NCBI RefSeq assembly: GCF_000165425.1
Contig: NW_001799067.1
Coordinates: 68,867-132,866, forward strand
Direction: 5' to 3'
Source: Paramecium tetraurelia
Lineage: Eukaryota; Ciliophora; Oligohymenophorea; Peniculida; Parameciidae
DNA length: 64,000 nt
A model generated the notes under the pieces. That model did no database searches. It was not told the DNA's origin and saw only the letters and a list, made by a program, of their open reading frames with translations. A program made the position numbers and the translations under genes. Shown here one piece after another: positions 47,031 through 58,741 of this stretch (its first letter is position 1; every line of letters begins with the position of its first letter).

Positions 47031-49506
47031 ATGATTAAAACATTTAGTTTACAGTATGTGTCTCAAGAAATTGAGCAGTTGTATCGTTAATCAATGCTGA
47101 CAGGTCTAAAACATAGAAGGGAATATTTGTATGCAGTAGTGAGCATCTATTTAATTCTAATAATAATAAAGTACCAGAATTAGATGCCAATAATATTTGC
47201 TAGCGTTAGTCTAGCATTAATAATCATTTGCTATATAGCCATGAAGAAGTATCAATAATACAAAGAGATCTTTGTTGTTACAAATATACTTATAATGAGT
47301 GCAGTAATTGAAAGTCTAAGGCTTTTTGGATAAGAATCAAGCCAATGGTCTTATGGTTATCATTCATCCGTTTTAAAAATGTGTAAAATCTTATTATTTA
47401 TCATAGTCATCTATCTAAGTGGTTCCTCATTCATCTTTTAAACTTTTTTTTTCTTACTAACTTAAATGGCCAGCTTTTATAAGCTCTAAACATATGATCC
47501 ATAGACGATCATCTCACACTGCCTTATAACTATTTTAATTGTTTTATTAAGATATTAGTATGAAATGATAAGCAGAAACCACTTTTTAGTTAATTTATCC
47601 AAAGTTCAATATGAAAATATTTTAGAAGACTTATTGCCTACTTGGGTTGTAATTGTGAAATATAATAAATAAGCAGGCTAATTGGATATTGAAAAGATCA
47701 ATAAACATCTAAAAGAAAAGTTCAATTTATAAAACAACGAAATGTTAAGAGATTTTTTAAGGAAATTAGTATTTTTTGATATGGAAAATCAAATAACATA
47801 ATAATTTATAAAAATAGAACATGAAATAATTAAAGAGCTTAAATTGAAAAATGAAGATCATCCTATTCAAAAATATTTTGCTATTCTAGAAGACCAACAT
47901 AACTCGAAATTATGGAAGTTCAGAGTAACTTAAGTATATTTCAATACCTTTTAACCTTAAGTTTTATTGTTCTTTGAAGAAATTCAAGAGGATAAATATG
48001 ATTATTACGTAAATGCAATCGAGCAAAGGGATAAATAATTATATGTAATTATATTTGTTATAATAGTATAATGCCAAATTAAATTTGAAATAAATTAATA
48101 ATTAACTTGAAAACATTCAATAATTTTATCATGAAATATAAAAACATGAATGCTTAACACATGTGCTGCAAAACCTAAAACAATAACTGCAATTAAATTA
48201 TTTCCTTTTCAATTTAAATAGCAACCTATTTAATTAATATTAAATTTCATATAGACAAATTAAGAGCGATGTAAGTATCTTCAAATTGAACTAATTCATT
48301 AAAGATGTCTGTCTTAACCTTCAAATAGAATAAAAATAGGATAAATAGGAGGATCAAAATTTAAATTACAAGGACATATATTTACAGACTGACAAATAAA
48401 AACTCATTTCAATTATTATGAACCTCGTTTAATTTATTAAACTGCTGCTTTCTATTATTTATTGTGAGACCAATATTTTATACCAAGCCTAGCCTCTAAA
48501 TAAACCAATTCAGATTTCGATAAAGCAATCAAAAGATTTTGATGACTCTCTGCAATTTTCTATCACTCATCCTAGTTTAAATATTAACAATTCGATAGTA
48601 ACATAATTATAAGATATTCAACCATTCTCTTTGGATGACGATAAGAGGAATTGGGAATACAAAAATTATTTTGATTAAATCATTAGTATAAACCAAACCT
48701 TGTAATAAATGTTGAATATGTATAAAAAAGAAATATCTTCATTTTAATGTATTTCAGTTGAAAATTCAAAATTAAGTAACCCTTAAAATTAAAAGGTCAA
48801 TAATCAAATCAGCTAGTAAGAATATAACACTATTGGATATATTATAGCTCAATACTTCGTAAGTAGGCTAGGTCCATAAAATAAGTTTAATTTCAAATAG
48901 ACTTGTTATGACTTTGAAAAATTTAATACATCTTAATTCATAGGATTACAATAAACTAAGATACAGTTCTCTATATATAAAAACTATTTAAGTTTTTAAA
49001 AAGAAATAGTAAGTAATGGATTAGATTAAATTTTTGAGAATGATGCCTAAATTTAATCAGAAAGGATGACAAACTAAGAAATCTTTTAGAAATTATATCA
49101 ATTAACTCGCAAATCAAAATGAAATTATTTAATTTTTGCTTTTTAATTTATAATCTAATTAGTTTAAGTAACAATAGTAAATATATAATCTGAAAATAGA
49201 AGAATTCTAAAAATTCCCTTTTAAACTGATAAATTTATAACATGTACTTTAAAGCTTGGGATTCATATATATACTAAGCAAATTCAATTTCATAAAATAA
49301 AGGTAAACAAATTATGGAAATTTAATCCCAAAATGAATTAGAATTAAATAATAGAAGGAAATTTAACTTTCTAAGTAAGGATGTACGAATTTAATCTAAA
49401 GAACAATTCTAAAGTAAAATTGAATGATCGGGTGAAATTTAGATTATATAATATAAAATATAAATTGACCAAATTATTGATCATATTTATCTAAGATTAT
49501 TTATGA
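47031..49506 (+). CDS. Divergent histidine-kinase-like membrane protein
   Basis: Start ATG 47031-47033 (MIKTFSLQYVSQEIEQ). Six or so hydrophobic helices follow (YAVVSIYLILIIIKY; VSLALIIICYIAMK; LLFIIVIYLSGSSF; LITILIVLLRYQYE), then a PAS-like block (ENILEDLLPTWVVIVKYN). The DHp-like segment keeps a histidine (FYHEIQKHE), but the N-box is reduced to MNLVQFIK, the G1 aspartate motif is missing, and only a G2-like IGYIIAQYFVSRLGP remains. It is therefore probably not a working kinase. The 3' part (after about 49100) switches frame once or twice; I end it at TGA 49504-49506, but an end at 49122 is possible. Compare the intact enzyme at 12-2465 and the more degraded one at 29.7-31.6 kb. Confidence 0.6.
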
Positions 49507-49726
49507 AAGTAAAAAATTAAGTAAATAGTTTTTCAATAGATGATCTATTTTTTCTCTCTTTTGATTAAAATAGTAGTATGTATTTTATTTTGATTCTTAG
49601 CATAAATTAGATGTGAATTCAGCTATTATTTTATTATAAATATCAAGAGATATGATTAATTTAAAAATTTGGTATTCTACTTTTTCACTATTCTTTTTAT
49701 TTATTTATAAATATTTTTAACAGATA

Positions 49727-51685
49727 ATGAGTGGATAAATTTCTTCTTCTGAATCAGAGGAAACCTCGTTTATATAAACTGAATAAGAACGAATTCTCAA
49801 GAGTTCCAATATTTTCAAGTAGAAAGAATAATGCAACAACATTTGTGCGAAGCATCCAAACAAAAAAGTATAACCATTTATTTAATCAGGCAAAATATTA
49901 TGTTCAATCTGATAACAGCAGATTATTTTGTTCAAAATGCGCTTTGAATTTGGCCTTGAAGGGATTAAAAATAGAGGAAACCTTAGAGAAGCAACCAGAA
50001 ATTTATAGATAATAAAGAATATAGAGATTTTAAGAATAGTTAAGTGAGGTTTTGAAATAATGCTCAAATAAACTCTTTTAGTTAAGAAACATAGAGATGA
50101 ATTCGTCAAAGCAATTAATGGAATAAAAAGAGAACTGTCAAAAGTTCTTTGAATCTGTTATCAATACTGCAAATTAATTGAAACTTACGTATTTGTCTAA
50201 ATTTGAAACTGATCACATTACTTAGTTGAATTAAATCACAGAGAAAATAAGTTTAGTTTAATAAATTGATACTTAATTGAAATAATATGAAATTGATATA
50301 TCTAAGAATCATGAGAACATAGTGAAACACATGGAAATGAAACCATTTGAAGATATAATGAATAGATATGAAAAAAGAGTTTCATAAACAAAAGAATAAC
50401 TTCAAGAATTCAATTAGGAATATTTCCAAAAATCAATTAAATTTGAGAATAATCAAATATTAGCTGACATGAATAAGATGTGTTATAATTTATTACTGAA
50501 AAGCGAAGACTCCTCTGAGTAAGCACCCAAACAAATCAAACTTGAAACTAGTCCAAAAATATTACAAAAAACCACTAATTCCCCTGTGGATATGAAAGTC
50601 TTTGAATTATTGGAAGGTGAAGACATTTACTAAAGTACTTGCTCAAATCCAATTAAGGATCACATATAATCACCAGTTAAAATATCAACTCAACTATAAC
50701 AATAGTAAAAATCAAAAGTGAATACATATTCTAATCCAGGATCTACTATACAGAATTCAAGAAGGGAGAGTAATGCTAATACTCCAGAAAGCTGGCAATT
50801 CAAGGCCTGTTTAGATAGGAAAAATCATTAAGTGACTCCAAATGATAGAGAAAGCTTCAAACACAATATCAGTGTGGGAGATTAAACCAGTAATGTTTAA
50901 TATCTCAACAACTAATTTGAATTAAATGAAAGGCATTTCAATTAACAAAATGAGAAGTAAAAAACTATAATTGAAGGGGAGAGACTAGATGAAAAGTCAA
51001 ATTAATTATTAATCAATAACATTAATTAGTTATATATCTAAAAATAAACAAAGGATACTGAGAGAAAAAGTGTGGAAGATCGAGAATTTACACCGAAACA
51101 TCAGAAGAACTTAACAACTGCAATTCCATAAACTTTTAAGTTATTGACCAATCATGCAAGTCAAAAATGTATCTGTTTTCATTTATTCAAGCTTAATATC
51201 AGTATCCTTTAGTAAATAACAACTTATTAGAATAAAAGAGCTAAAAAGAATTTTCTAAAACTAATTATGATTCATAACCATAATAGAAATCTCTGACTCC
51301 CCTTCATTAGGAACCCTAGTCAAGGATGAATAATCAATAGAATCATAAATAGGATAACCGCAGATCCAATTCAAAATAACCTAAATAGCCTTCTTTAGAT
51401 TAAATAGATGGAAAGCGACAATTTATACTTGCAAATATGAACATCTAATAGTAATACACTTCGTAACCTACTGCAAGTGAAGACACTTTGAAAGATAGGA
51501 TTCTAAAGGAGTTATGCAGTCATCCCGGAGAATCGGTTTATAATCAGGTGTTAAAATTGAATTGCTAATAAAAATTGAAGAATTAAAAATAAATATCTAA
51601 AGAGAACTTTGAATAGTCAACAACAGTTAGAATGAAAAATGCGAATGGATACTTGTGCATTAAAAAGCAATCTTATTAATAATGA
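49727..51685 (+). CDS. Zinc-finger (B-box-like) coiled-coil protein
   Basis: ATG 49727-49729 (MSGQISSSESEETS) to TGA 51683-51685. A 22-nt intron at 49868-49889 restores a zinc site: CNNICAKHPNKK joined to AKYYVQSDNSRLFCSKCALN, a B-box-like Cys/His arrangement. Next is a ~200-residue coiled coil (QRIQRFQEQLSEVLKQ; LVQQIDTQLKQYEIDIS; KRVSQTKEQLQEFNQEYF). The remainder is disordered and Gln/Asn/Ser-rich, with a second intron near 51168-51190. The C-terminus (ELCSHPGESVYNQVLKL) is helical. This architecture (finger, coil, long disordered tail) recurs in the gene at 38.1-39.6 kb and may be a ciliate-expanded family; the role is unknown. Confidence 0.65.
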
Positions 51686-51739
51686 ATGATGATTTTATTA
51701 ATATTGTCTAGAATTCAATAATAATAAATTTATATAATT

Positions 51740-52471
51740 TCAGATGCATATTTCAGTCTAACAAATTGGACATTTCTTTTCGTTCATCAACCATTTCTTA
51801 ATACATTTTGAATGGTAATAGTGTTTACACTTAAGTTCTCTAATGTTGTCATGTGTCAGTATATCATTATAACAAATTGAACATCTAAAATACATTAATT
51901 AAATAATACCCATCTTTCTATCTGAGATATACTGTTCTTTTCGGTATTTTCTTTATCTATTCTTTAGTTAATCCTCTTGATACGTGACCTACTTAATTTT
52001 GTAACTCTAATAATTCTTCGTAGGACATTCCATCTGTTTAAAACTGTCTTTGTGGCATCATTGCTTCTTGCATAAATTCATAATATTATTGATGTTTCAT
52101 TTGTCTTTACATTTCAAGGAGCATAAGATCTTCAGGCGAGTACCTGACTTAACTCTACAATTCGTGATATCTCTATTAGAGATTTTAATAATCCTCTGTA
52201 AGATTTTTGAGTTATTCTTTGCTGATAAGTAGTTCAGATTTGAGCATTGCGTTTTCCTAGAATCATATAAATAGTTATACTTTCTTGATTTTCTCAATTT
52301 CAGTCAGTGGAGCCACTTTCGAAGCTTATGACTACGTTTATTGATAAGATTGTTGTTGTTATTATTACTAGAAATTGGTTTTTTAAGGCTCTTCTCGATT
52401 GAGGCCGTGTTAATTGTTTATTGTCTTTGAATATTATCCATTTGGTCTGGTAAACCTTTATTTCTAATCAT
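51740..52471 (-). CDS. RING-H2 E3 ubiquitin ligase
   Basis: Start ATG 52469-52471 (MIRNKGLPDQMDN); stop TGA 51740-51742. The C-terminal RING is C3H2C3 type: CSICYND, then LKCKHYYHSKCIKKWL and KKCPICQTE. Upstream is the segment typical of Arkadia/Big-Brother-like RING ligases, SYEELLELQNQVGHVSRGL followed by TKEQIKKIP. The N-terminus is Asn-rich and basic. A 25-nt intron (GTATTATT..TTTTAG, near 51890-51915) separates the GLT block from the RING. Substrates are unknown. It starts 45 nt from the divergent PLC gene and ends 54 nt from the convergent zinc-finger gene. Confidence 0.8.
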
Positions 52472-52516
52472 TTTTAGAATCCATATACAGATAAATTAAT
52501 TAATTGATAAATATAA

Positions 52517-54886
52517 ATGAATTATTCAACTGTCTTAAGTAAAAAACCTTTCCCTCCTCAAAAACAGGATCAAGCCATTAATTTATTAGTTTATGGATGT
52601 GAAATTCAAAAAATAACATCTGGGAATAAATTTGAGAAATTATTCATCTATATGTCCCATGAAGTTAGTTATCAACTTATTTATATTATAAATCAATACA
52701 CAAATTATATAGATTTGAGGAAAATTAGATTTATAACTGATGATATTCGAGATAGTAAGAAATTTACAGATGATAAATCAGTGTTATTACAAATCTTTGT
52801 TAGCGAGGAATGTTGGTATTTAAAATTTGCAAATCAAACTCTTAAAGAATTGTGGTGGCAAGGATTGTAATATTTTTATACAAAAGTAAAAGAAGATTTG
52901 AAAGAGTATTATTAATTTGGTACTATATAGAAAATTATAAATCCAATTGATGGCTTGGGAGATGTTTATTAAATTTGACGAAGATAGAGATGGTAGTTTG
53001 AATAAGGAAGAATAATAAGGGTTTCTTAATTGGATTAAATTGGTGTATCCAAATAAGAGTTTTATTGAAAATAAATGTATCCAATCAAGTTTTCAAAACA
53101 AATTAGAATTTATGCAATTTGAAGTACAATTTCCTCATTTATCTAGGAAATAGTTAGATTATTATACAAGTAGTCTATTTTAATTAAATTGAATAAGCTT
53201 TATTTAAATTCTTAAAACCTATTAATTGAAGCAGATTTTGAAAAGTTCATTAGAACTGCATAACGATAATAAGATACAGACTACTTCTTTGGATTCCCCA
53301 TGACAGCAGATAAATTTAATGATTTTCTATTTAGTCAATAGAATTCCATTTTTGAAATGGGTCATTCAGATGACATGACCAAACCTCTATCTCACTACTA
53401 CATCAACAGTTCTCACAATACCTATCTTACAAAGGATCAATTGGCAGGTGACAGCAGTGTAGGTCAATATGTAATTGCATTATTAAATGGGTGTCGATGC
53501 TTTGAATTAGATTGTTGGGATAGCATTTCTGACAGGAATCCAGTGGTGTACCATGGGTACACTTTGACATCCAAGATATTGTTCGAGGATGCCATTCTGG
53601 CCTTAGACAAATTCGGGTTCATGTTTTCGTCTTACCCAATAATATTGTCATTAGAGTTGCATTGCAGCATAGATCAATAGGAAGTATTGGGGTAGATTAT
53701 GAGGGCCTAATTTAAAGATGAACTTTATATCTATGAATAGAATCTTAGCGTTCTTCCTTCGCTTGACAAGCTAAAAAGAAAGTTCCTAATAAAAAGTTCA
53801 GGCATATTAGAGGAATCCTATAGTCTGCACAAAAACAATTAAGAGATCCACAAAACTATGTAGAGTCAAAAGATCGTTAAAACGCAGAAGACTTTGGAGT
53901 TGATATAGGTAGATTAAGATCCTGAACCTGGGTTGGTAAGAGAAATTGCATAGAAACAAAGAATTAGTAATAAAACTTTAAAAAATCTGAATTATGAAAA
54001 TAAACAAAAATAATTCATAAGACATGATGCAATTTGTGATTTTAAAATGATAGGAGATTAAATTGATCTGGTAATCCCTGTGAGTATGAATGTCAAACAT
54101 CATCCTTAGTTTTTGAGTTGCATAAGCTTATTTAATTCTCCTTTTGAAATCAATAAGAAACGATCAATTTGGAACATATCTTCTTTGAGTGAGGACAAAG
54201 TGGATAAAATCTTTAAAGAAAAGAAAGTTAAGGAAGTCTAATAACATTTAAACAATTACCTAGTTAGGATTTATCCTTCAGGAATGAGAGTGGACTCTAG
54301 CAATTTCGATCCAATTCCAAGTTTCATTCTGGGTGCTCAAATCATTGCCCTCAACTTCCAAACCAAAGATGAACCCATGTTAATTAATAGGGCAAGGTTT
54401 TCACAAAATCTTGGTATTGGTTATGTTCTCAAACCAAAATACTTGATTGAAGGATTGGATTAAGTGACTAATTTTGAATCTCCGGATTATCCAAAAAAAT
54501 TAGTAACTCTCGAGATCATCTCTTGCTAATTGTTTTTACTGCACACTAAAAATGTCATAAATCCACAGGTGATTGTGAAACTTAAAGGAAATAAAGTGGA
54601 TGAAAATGGGTAGGAGTTGCAAACTAATGTTATATATAATAATGGATTGAATCCAGAATTTGATCAGAATTATTCAAAAACAACTTTTGAGGTTAAAGAT
54701 GTGGATTAAGCTATCTTCATATTTAAAGTGTTCAATAAATCAGATGACAATAAATAGACTATCATAGGATAGTATGCTTTACCATTTAAAAATATGAGAG
54801 AAGGATTTAGAGCAATACCATTAAAAGATGAAAACTTAATGGTTATGGAATATTGCTATATATTTGCTCAAGTAACCATCTAATGA
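52517..54886 (+). CDS. Phosphoinositide-specific phospholipase C (delta-like)
   Basis: Hydrolyses PIP2 to IP3 and diacylglycerol. Start ATG 52517-52519 ([14 protein letters not shown]) opens a PH-like region ([30 protein letters not shown]). Then an EF-hand ([13 protein letters not shown]), the X box with both catalytic histidines ([27 protein letters not shown]), ELDCWD and SLELHCS, and the Y box ([36 protein letters not shown]). A C2-like domain ends it ([27 protein letters not shown]), with TGA at 54884-54886. This is the full PLC-delta order. It converges with a START-domain gene 31 nt away. One or two introns near 52910-52960 and 53180-53220 were not fixed exactly. Confidence 0.9.
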
Positions 54887-54917
54887 ATTAATATTATTAA
54901 AATAAAAGAGTTTAAAA

Positions 54918-56179
54918 TCATATTTATTTTTATTTAGAAAAATACACCTAAACCTTATTGTCGATCCAATCATAAAATTCTTGGTTTTCCACATACTTAG
55001 GATACCATGGACTTTTCTCAAAATTCTGAGTTATTTTTTACATTTTCTCAAACAAAGTGCTGGCCATCTAATATTTTTAGTATGAATTGTATACTTTTCT
55101 GGCAACCAAGGCAACTAATGCTTTAGGTATGTATCTACATTGGGGATCTGAATTGGTAACAGCCCTTACTCTACATTTATTTTCACTGATAGGTGTTAAT
55201 TCAAATACATAGTAATTCAATATCAGATTTACAAACTTTCCTTTGTCTTTTGACAAGTCTATATTATGTACTTTTAAAAATTCAGGATCATTGTCAATAG
55301 ATTTACAAAGAAATACTATAGTACCATTGATGTTAAGCCTATCAATTCCTTCTCCAACAAACACAGCTTTTCTGTCAGAAATCAAAGGAAAATACACCTG
55401 TATGTCACAAATTTTACAGCATTTTCCGATTTTTTTGGGCATTGATGATCTAACACAAAATGGAACATAGTTTTGATATAGTTCAATTTCATTAATTAAA
55501 GCCATCAATTTAGTGACATTTGCTTCAAATACTGAATCCATGAAGAGAGTCACAGTTGAGTTTTTGGAATCAATCTTATATTTAATGACAAGTGTTTTAG
55601 TATTTTTTTCGATAATCCAGCCACTTGATTCCAGTTCATTAAGATTGATTTGCATAGTATTCATTTTATCTTCGATCGAGGTAACGTATTCTCCATAGGT
55701 TTCGTAGAACCATTTTAGGAGTAGTTCGTTATCCTGCAGTTCCATCTTAGCTTGTTATATCACATAATAGGCCTATGTATATAAAAAGAACTACATCATC
55801 TAATTAGGCTTCGTTATAGTAGTAATTCTTGGATTAAGCCAATCTTTATTCGGTGACAGCTTTTAGATCGGATAAGGGGTTCCTTTCGAAGTTGATTTAC
55901 GAAAAGTAACTCTTCTCGTCAAATTCCTTTATGACATTAAGTTTATTCTCGTCTAATTCAGAGAAGCTCTACACTTTCTCTTTGGTGTGGTGTAATAGGA
56001 CTGATTAGGATCCAACTTTTAAAAATTCTTGTTTATCACAATTTTCATCTAAAATGCAACTAACTGCTTTCTTCTATTTCTGGGGTTGTTTTTGCTTTTA
56101 ATTGATTAGTTTTGGCAGGGCTTGGATTTGAATAGGGTGGATGACTAAATAAATCAGAGATTATAGATACATTCATCAT
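54918..56179 (-). CDS. START-domain lipid-binding protein
   Basis: The C-terminal 275 residues (from ATG at 55743-55745) form an uninterrupted START/StAR-like domain: SGWIIEKNTKTLVIKYKI, FCVRSSMPKKIG, ISDRKAVFVGEGIDRL, NYYVFELTPISENKCRVRAV and the closing helix IPKALVALVARKVYNSY. Such domains bind sterols or phospholipids. An N-terminal extension is likely: a frame from ATG 56174-56179 (MNVSIISDLFSH) with good codon use can be spliced to the START frame by a 22-nt GTAGTT..ACATAG intron near 55772-55793. An alternative Arg/Thr-rich frame is also open and continuous with START, so the N-terminal model is unsettled. Stop TGA 54918-54920. Confidence 0.75.
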
Positions 56180-56420
56180 ATTCAAATAGCATTTCTTGTA
56201 TAATTTGGTCATCTGATGCTTTTTTTTGAAGAACTTTGAGATTCTAGTAAGTTTAATTAATTGATATATCTCCCATATTTGATTGTTCTAAAGTTCTGAG
56301 CTCTTAATTCAATTGAACTAAAAACGTTTGATAAAGGGGATATACAATTTGAGCATGGTTGAATGCAGTATATTCAGAAATAATGGTTTCGAACTAGATA
56401 ATAATATTTACATAGTACAT
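56154..56420 (-). CDS. Possible first exon or small ORF upstream of START gene
   Basis: An 89-codon frame (ATG 56418-56420, MYYVNIIIQFETIISEY) ends at TGA 56154-56156 and overlaps the START-gene N-terminus by about 26 nt. It has helical, protein-like content (LNQELRTLEQSNMGDISINQ; KKASDDQIIQEMLFEYDE). A canonical 26-nt intron (GTATCT..TTTAG, 56141-56166) would splice it into the Arg/Thr-rich frame continuous with the START domain. It would not enter the frame I prefer for codon use. It is either exon 1 of the START gene or a separate small gene. Confidence 0.4.
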
Positions 56421-56601
56421 AGAATTGAAGCATTTCAAGTGTTTATTAAGATGATAATTATTGGTTATCTGCAGGAATTTCAATCATAGATATTTATAAA
56501 ATAATAATTATTAAAAACTAAATTTTCGGATTCCTTTAAGTTCTTAGATTCGATTAATTCCTTGAAAATAATAGATAAATGAATTTATAATTATAAATGA
56601 A

Positions 56602-58737
56602 TCATTATTTTAACATACACATAATGGGATGTTCACCTGGTTCCAAAATCTCATATTTTTTGTCGCATAACAAATAAGTTCCAATTCTAATTTGGTATTT
56701 ACAAGTTTCCTCCTCTGTAACTGAGATGAACCTCATCAAATCCCCTGGATAACATTCAAGCTTGATTCGACTCTATCTCGTAGAATTAATAGGATTGCAA
56801 AAACTACCGAATCTATAATGTTCTTCAAAAACTCCATTTATTTCCCCTGTAAAATTTAATGGATGATAGTACTACGTTGATAAGTTTGTAGTAAATAGTC
56901 CAAAATCGATCAAGGGAAGTGGCATTATATCATAAATCTTCAAACCACTAGATTTCTTATCAAATTCAAAAATGATTGGTGAATAAGTTTTTCTTCTTAT
57001 TCTCTCTATTTTAAATTCAATGAGTGTGTTTGATAATTTTATTAAATTACCTTTCCCAACATACAACACGTCGGTTTCAGTATCCACTATAATCCAATAT
57101 AATTGATTTAGAAGACTACTATTTTGAAATCTAGATTCCATTTGAACATACCTTCCATACTTGTTTTTAACATAAATATTTGGTTGAGGCTATGTCAATA
57201 TGATAATCTAAGTATCTAAATACATATGGCTAATTAGATTGATGAATAAAGCGCAAGCTGTCTCATTATTTAATTAATAAATAGAAAATGTAACTCCCAT
57301 ATATTTTTGATATTGTTGTTTAATTTGATATCCTTAAGTTGGATTGTTGAATATATGGACTTGCACGAGATCATATTCTAATTTATTCAGTGAAATTAAG
57401 TATTCATCATCAAATTCGAAGGTGTCGAGTTGCGGTGGAATAACATTTGATAGTTTATTAAATTAGCCACTCCTTCTAATAAATGCTCTTCCTTCATAAC
57501 GCAAACCCTTGGTCAATTTCTTATCCAAAATGGCAATTCCATTATGTTCTGAGCTTACTCTGAAGGATTCAACATAAGTGAATGCTGAAGCAGTATTATC
57601 AAATAAAGTTATAAAATCATTAATATTGATCCTATTATCTTAATGATAAAATAGAGTATTCTCTGAAATCAGTACAGATCCTTTTAATAGTTCATAAATA
57701 GCATTGGTATCCATTACCATCAATTTTTAGATTAATGAGGGAGACTTTTAGTCTTTTGAATTAGGCAAGTAACCTAAGATTTAGATGGCACAGTAATCAA
57801 TGACTTTCTTTACTTACACTAGAAATGGCTTGTCTGTTAAGATTACACCAAGACTCTATTGTGGATGAAAGATAGTCTATGCTTAGAGATCCAACCCATA
57901 AATAATATCCTTGTATTGATAGTATTGATTCTATTTAATTACAGATTTCTATTTTTTTAATTGAATAATCTCGTAGTAATCTGAAATGATTACTACATCT
58001 GAACATGAGGATAGTAGTAGCAATTCATTGTAGATTACTTGAATCACACGAAATGTATACATTTTGTCTGATGTTGAAATATTGAGTTGATATTCGAATT
58101 TGTCTGATATCTAATAGTTTCTCAATTTGGCCAAGCATCCCTCGATAATTATCAATCGATCAATCTATTATCGTATTTAATGATAATTAGTATCTAAATA
58201 ATATGAAGAATTAGGAGGCTCAAAACCTGCATAGGAATAATTCTTGGAAATAAATTAATTCGAATATCCCAAACTAAAGTCCTCTTTTAACTTAGAATAT
58301 AAATATAAGTCTTACAATCTTTTGCATGTTTTAAATCGTATCTAAATCGTCATATTGTCTCACGTGTTTTCTAAAGCAATATTCATAGAGAAATTCTTTG
58401 GTTGTATGATGCACACATAAATCTATTAATGGAAATAGAATGCTATTGGCTTCATCTTCTATCAGAATTCTGGCAATTGATAATTCATCCACATTCAGAG
58501 GTTTAGATAGTTGGGGTATTGGAATTTGACATAGGACTGTTCTGCCGTCTCTGATACTACTAATGCAATACCTTGGAGGGTTATTTCTTTACCAATAGAA
58601 TCGAAAACATGTTATACAGCATAAAGTTCAGGGTAAGGGGTGCGATGGTCTTGATGGTCCCTCTCAATTGTATGTATTGTGTAGGTATTTTCTGCATTAA
58701 AAGCTTAAGCAATAGTAAATATTAGAAAAATTAACAT
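56602..58737 (-). CDS. Secretory-pathway protein with MRH-like C-terminal domain
   Basis: Starts with a signal peptide (MLIFLIFTIAQAFN, ATG 58735-58737) and runs about 700 residues to TGA 56602-56604. The body is beta-rich (YTFRVIQVIYNELLLLSS; GLRYEGRAFIRRSGQF; WIIVDTETDVLYVGKGN) without a named domain. The last ~85 residues resemble a mannose-6-phosphate-receptor-homology fold: NGVFEEHYRFGSFC, then IKLECYPGDLMRFISV and EEETCKYQIRIGTYLLC, i.e. spaced cysteines with a ...ETCxYxIxxxTxxLC end. MRH proteins (glucosidase II beta, OS-9, GlcNAc-phosphotransferase gamma) bind N-glycans in ER or Golgi. The N-terminal body does not match any of those, so the call is limited to the tail. Confidence 0.55.
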
Positions 58738-58741
58738 ATTA
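58738..58741. promoter_or_regulatory. 4-nt spacer between divergent start codons
   Basis: The minus-strand signal-peptide gene starts at 58737 and the plus-strand channel gene at 58742. Transcription of each must therefore begin inside the other gene's coding exon, or one start is mis-assigned. Both starts are supported: a textbook signal peptide on one side, and an exon that only reaches the channel body in frame through introns 58813-58838 and 58917-58938 on the other. Confidence 0.45.

Noticed and set aside
49882-50109. Minus-strand 75-aa open frame
   Set aside because: Antisense to the zinc-finger/coiled-coil gene, whose plus-strand frame has an exact intron and zinc site.
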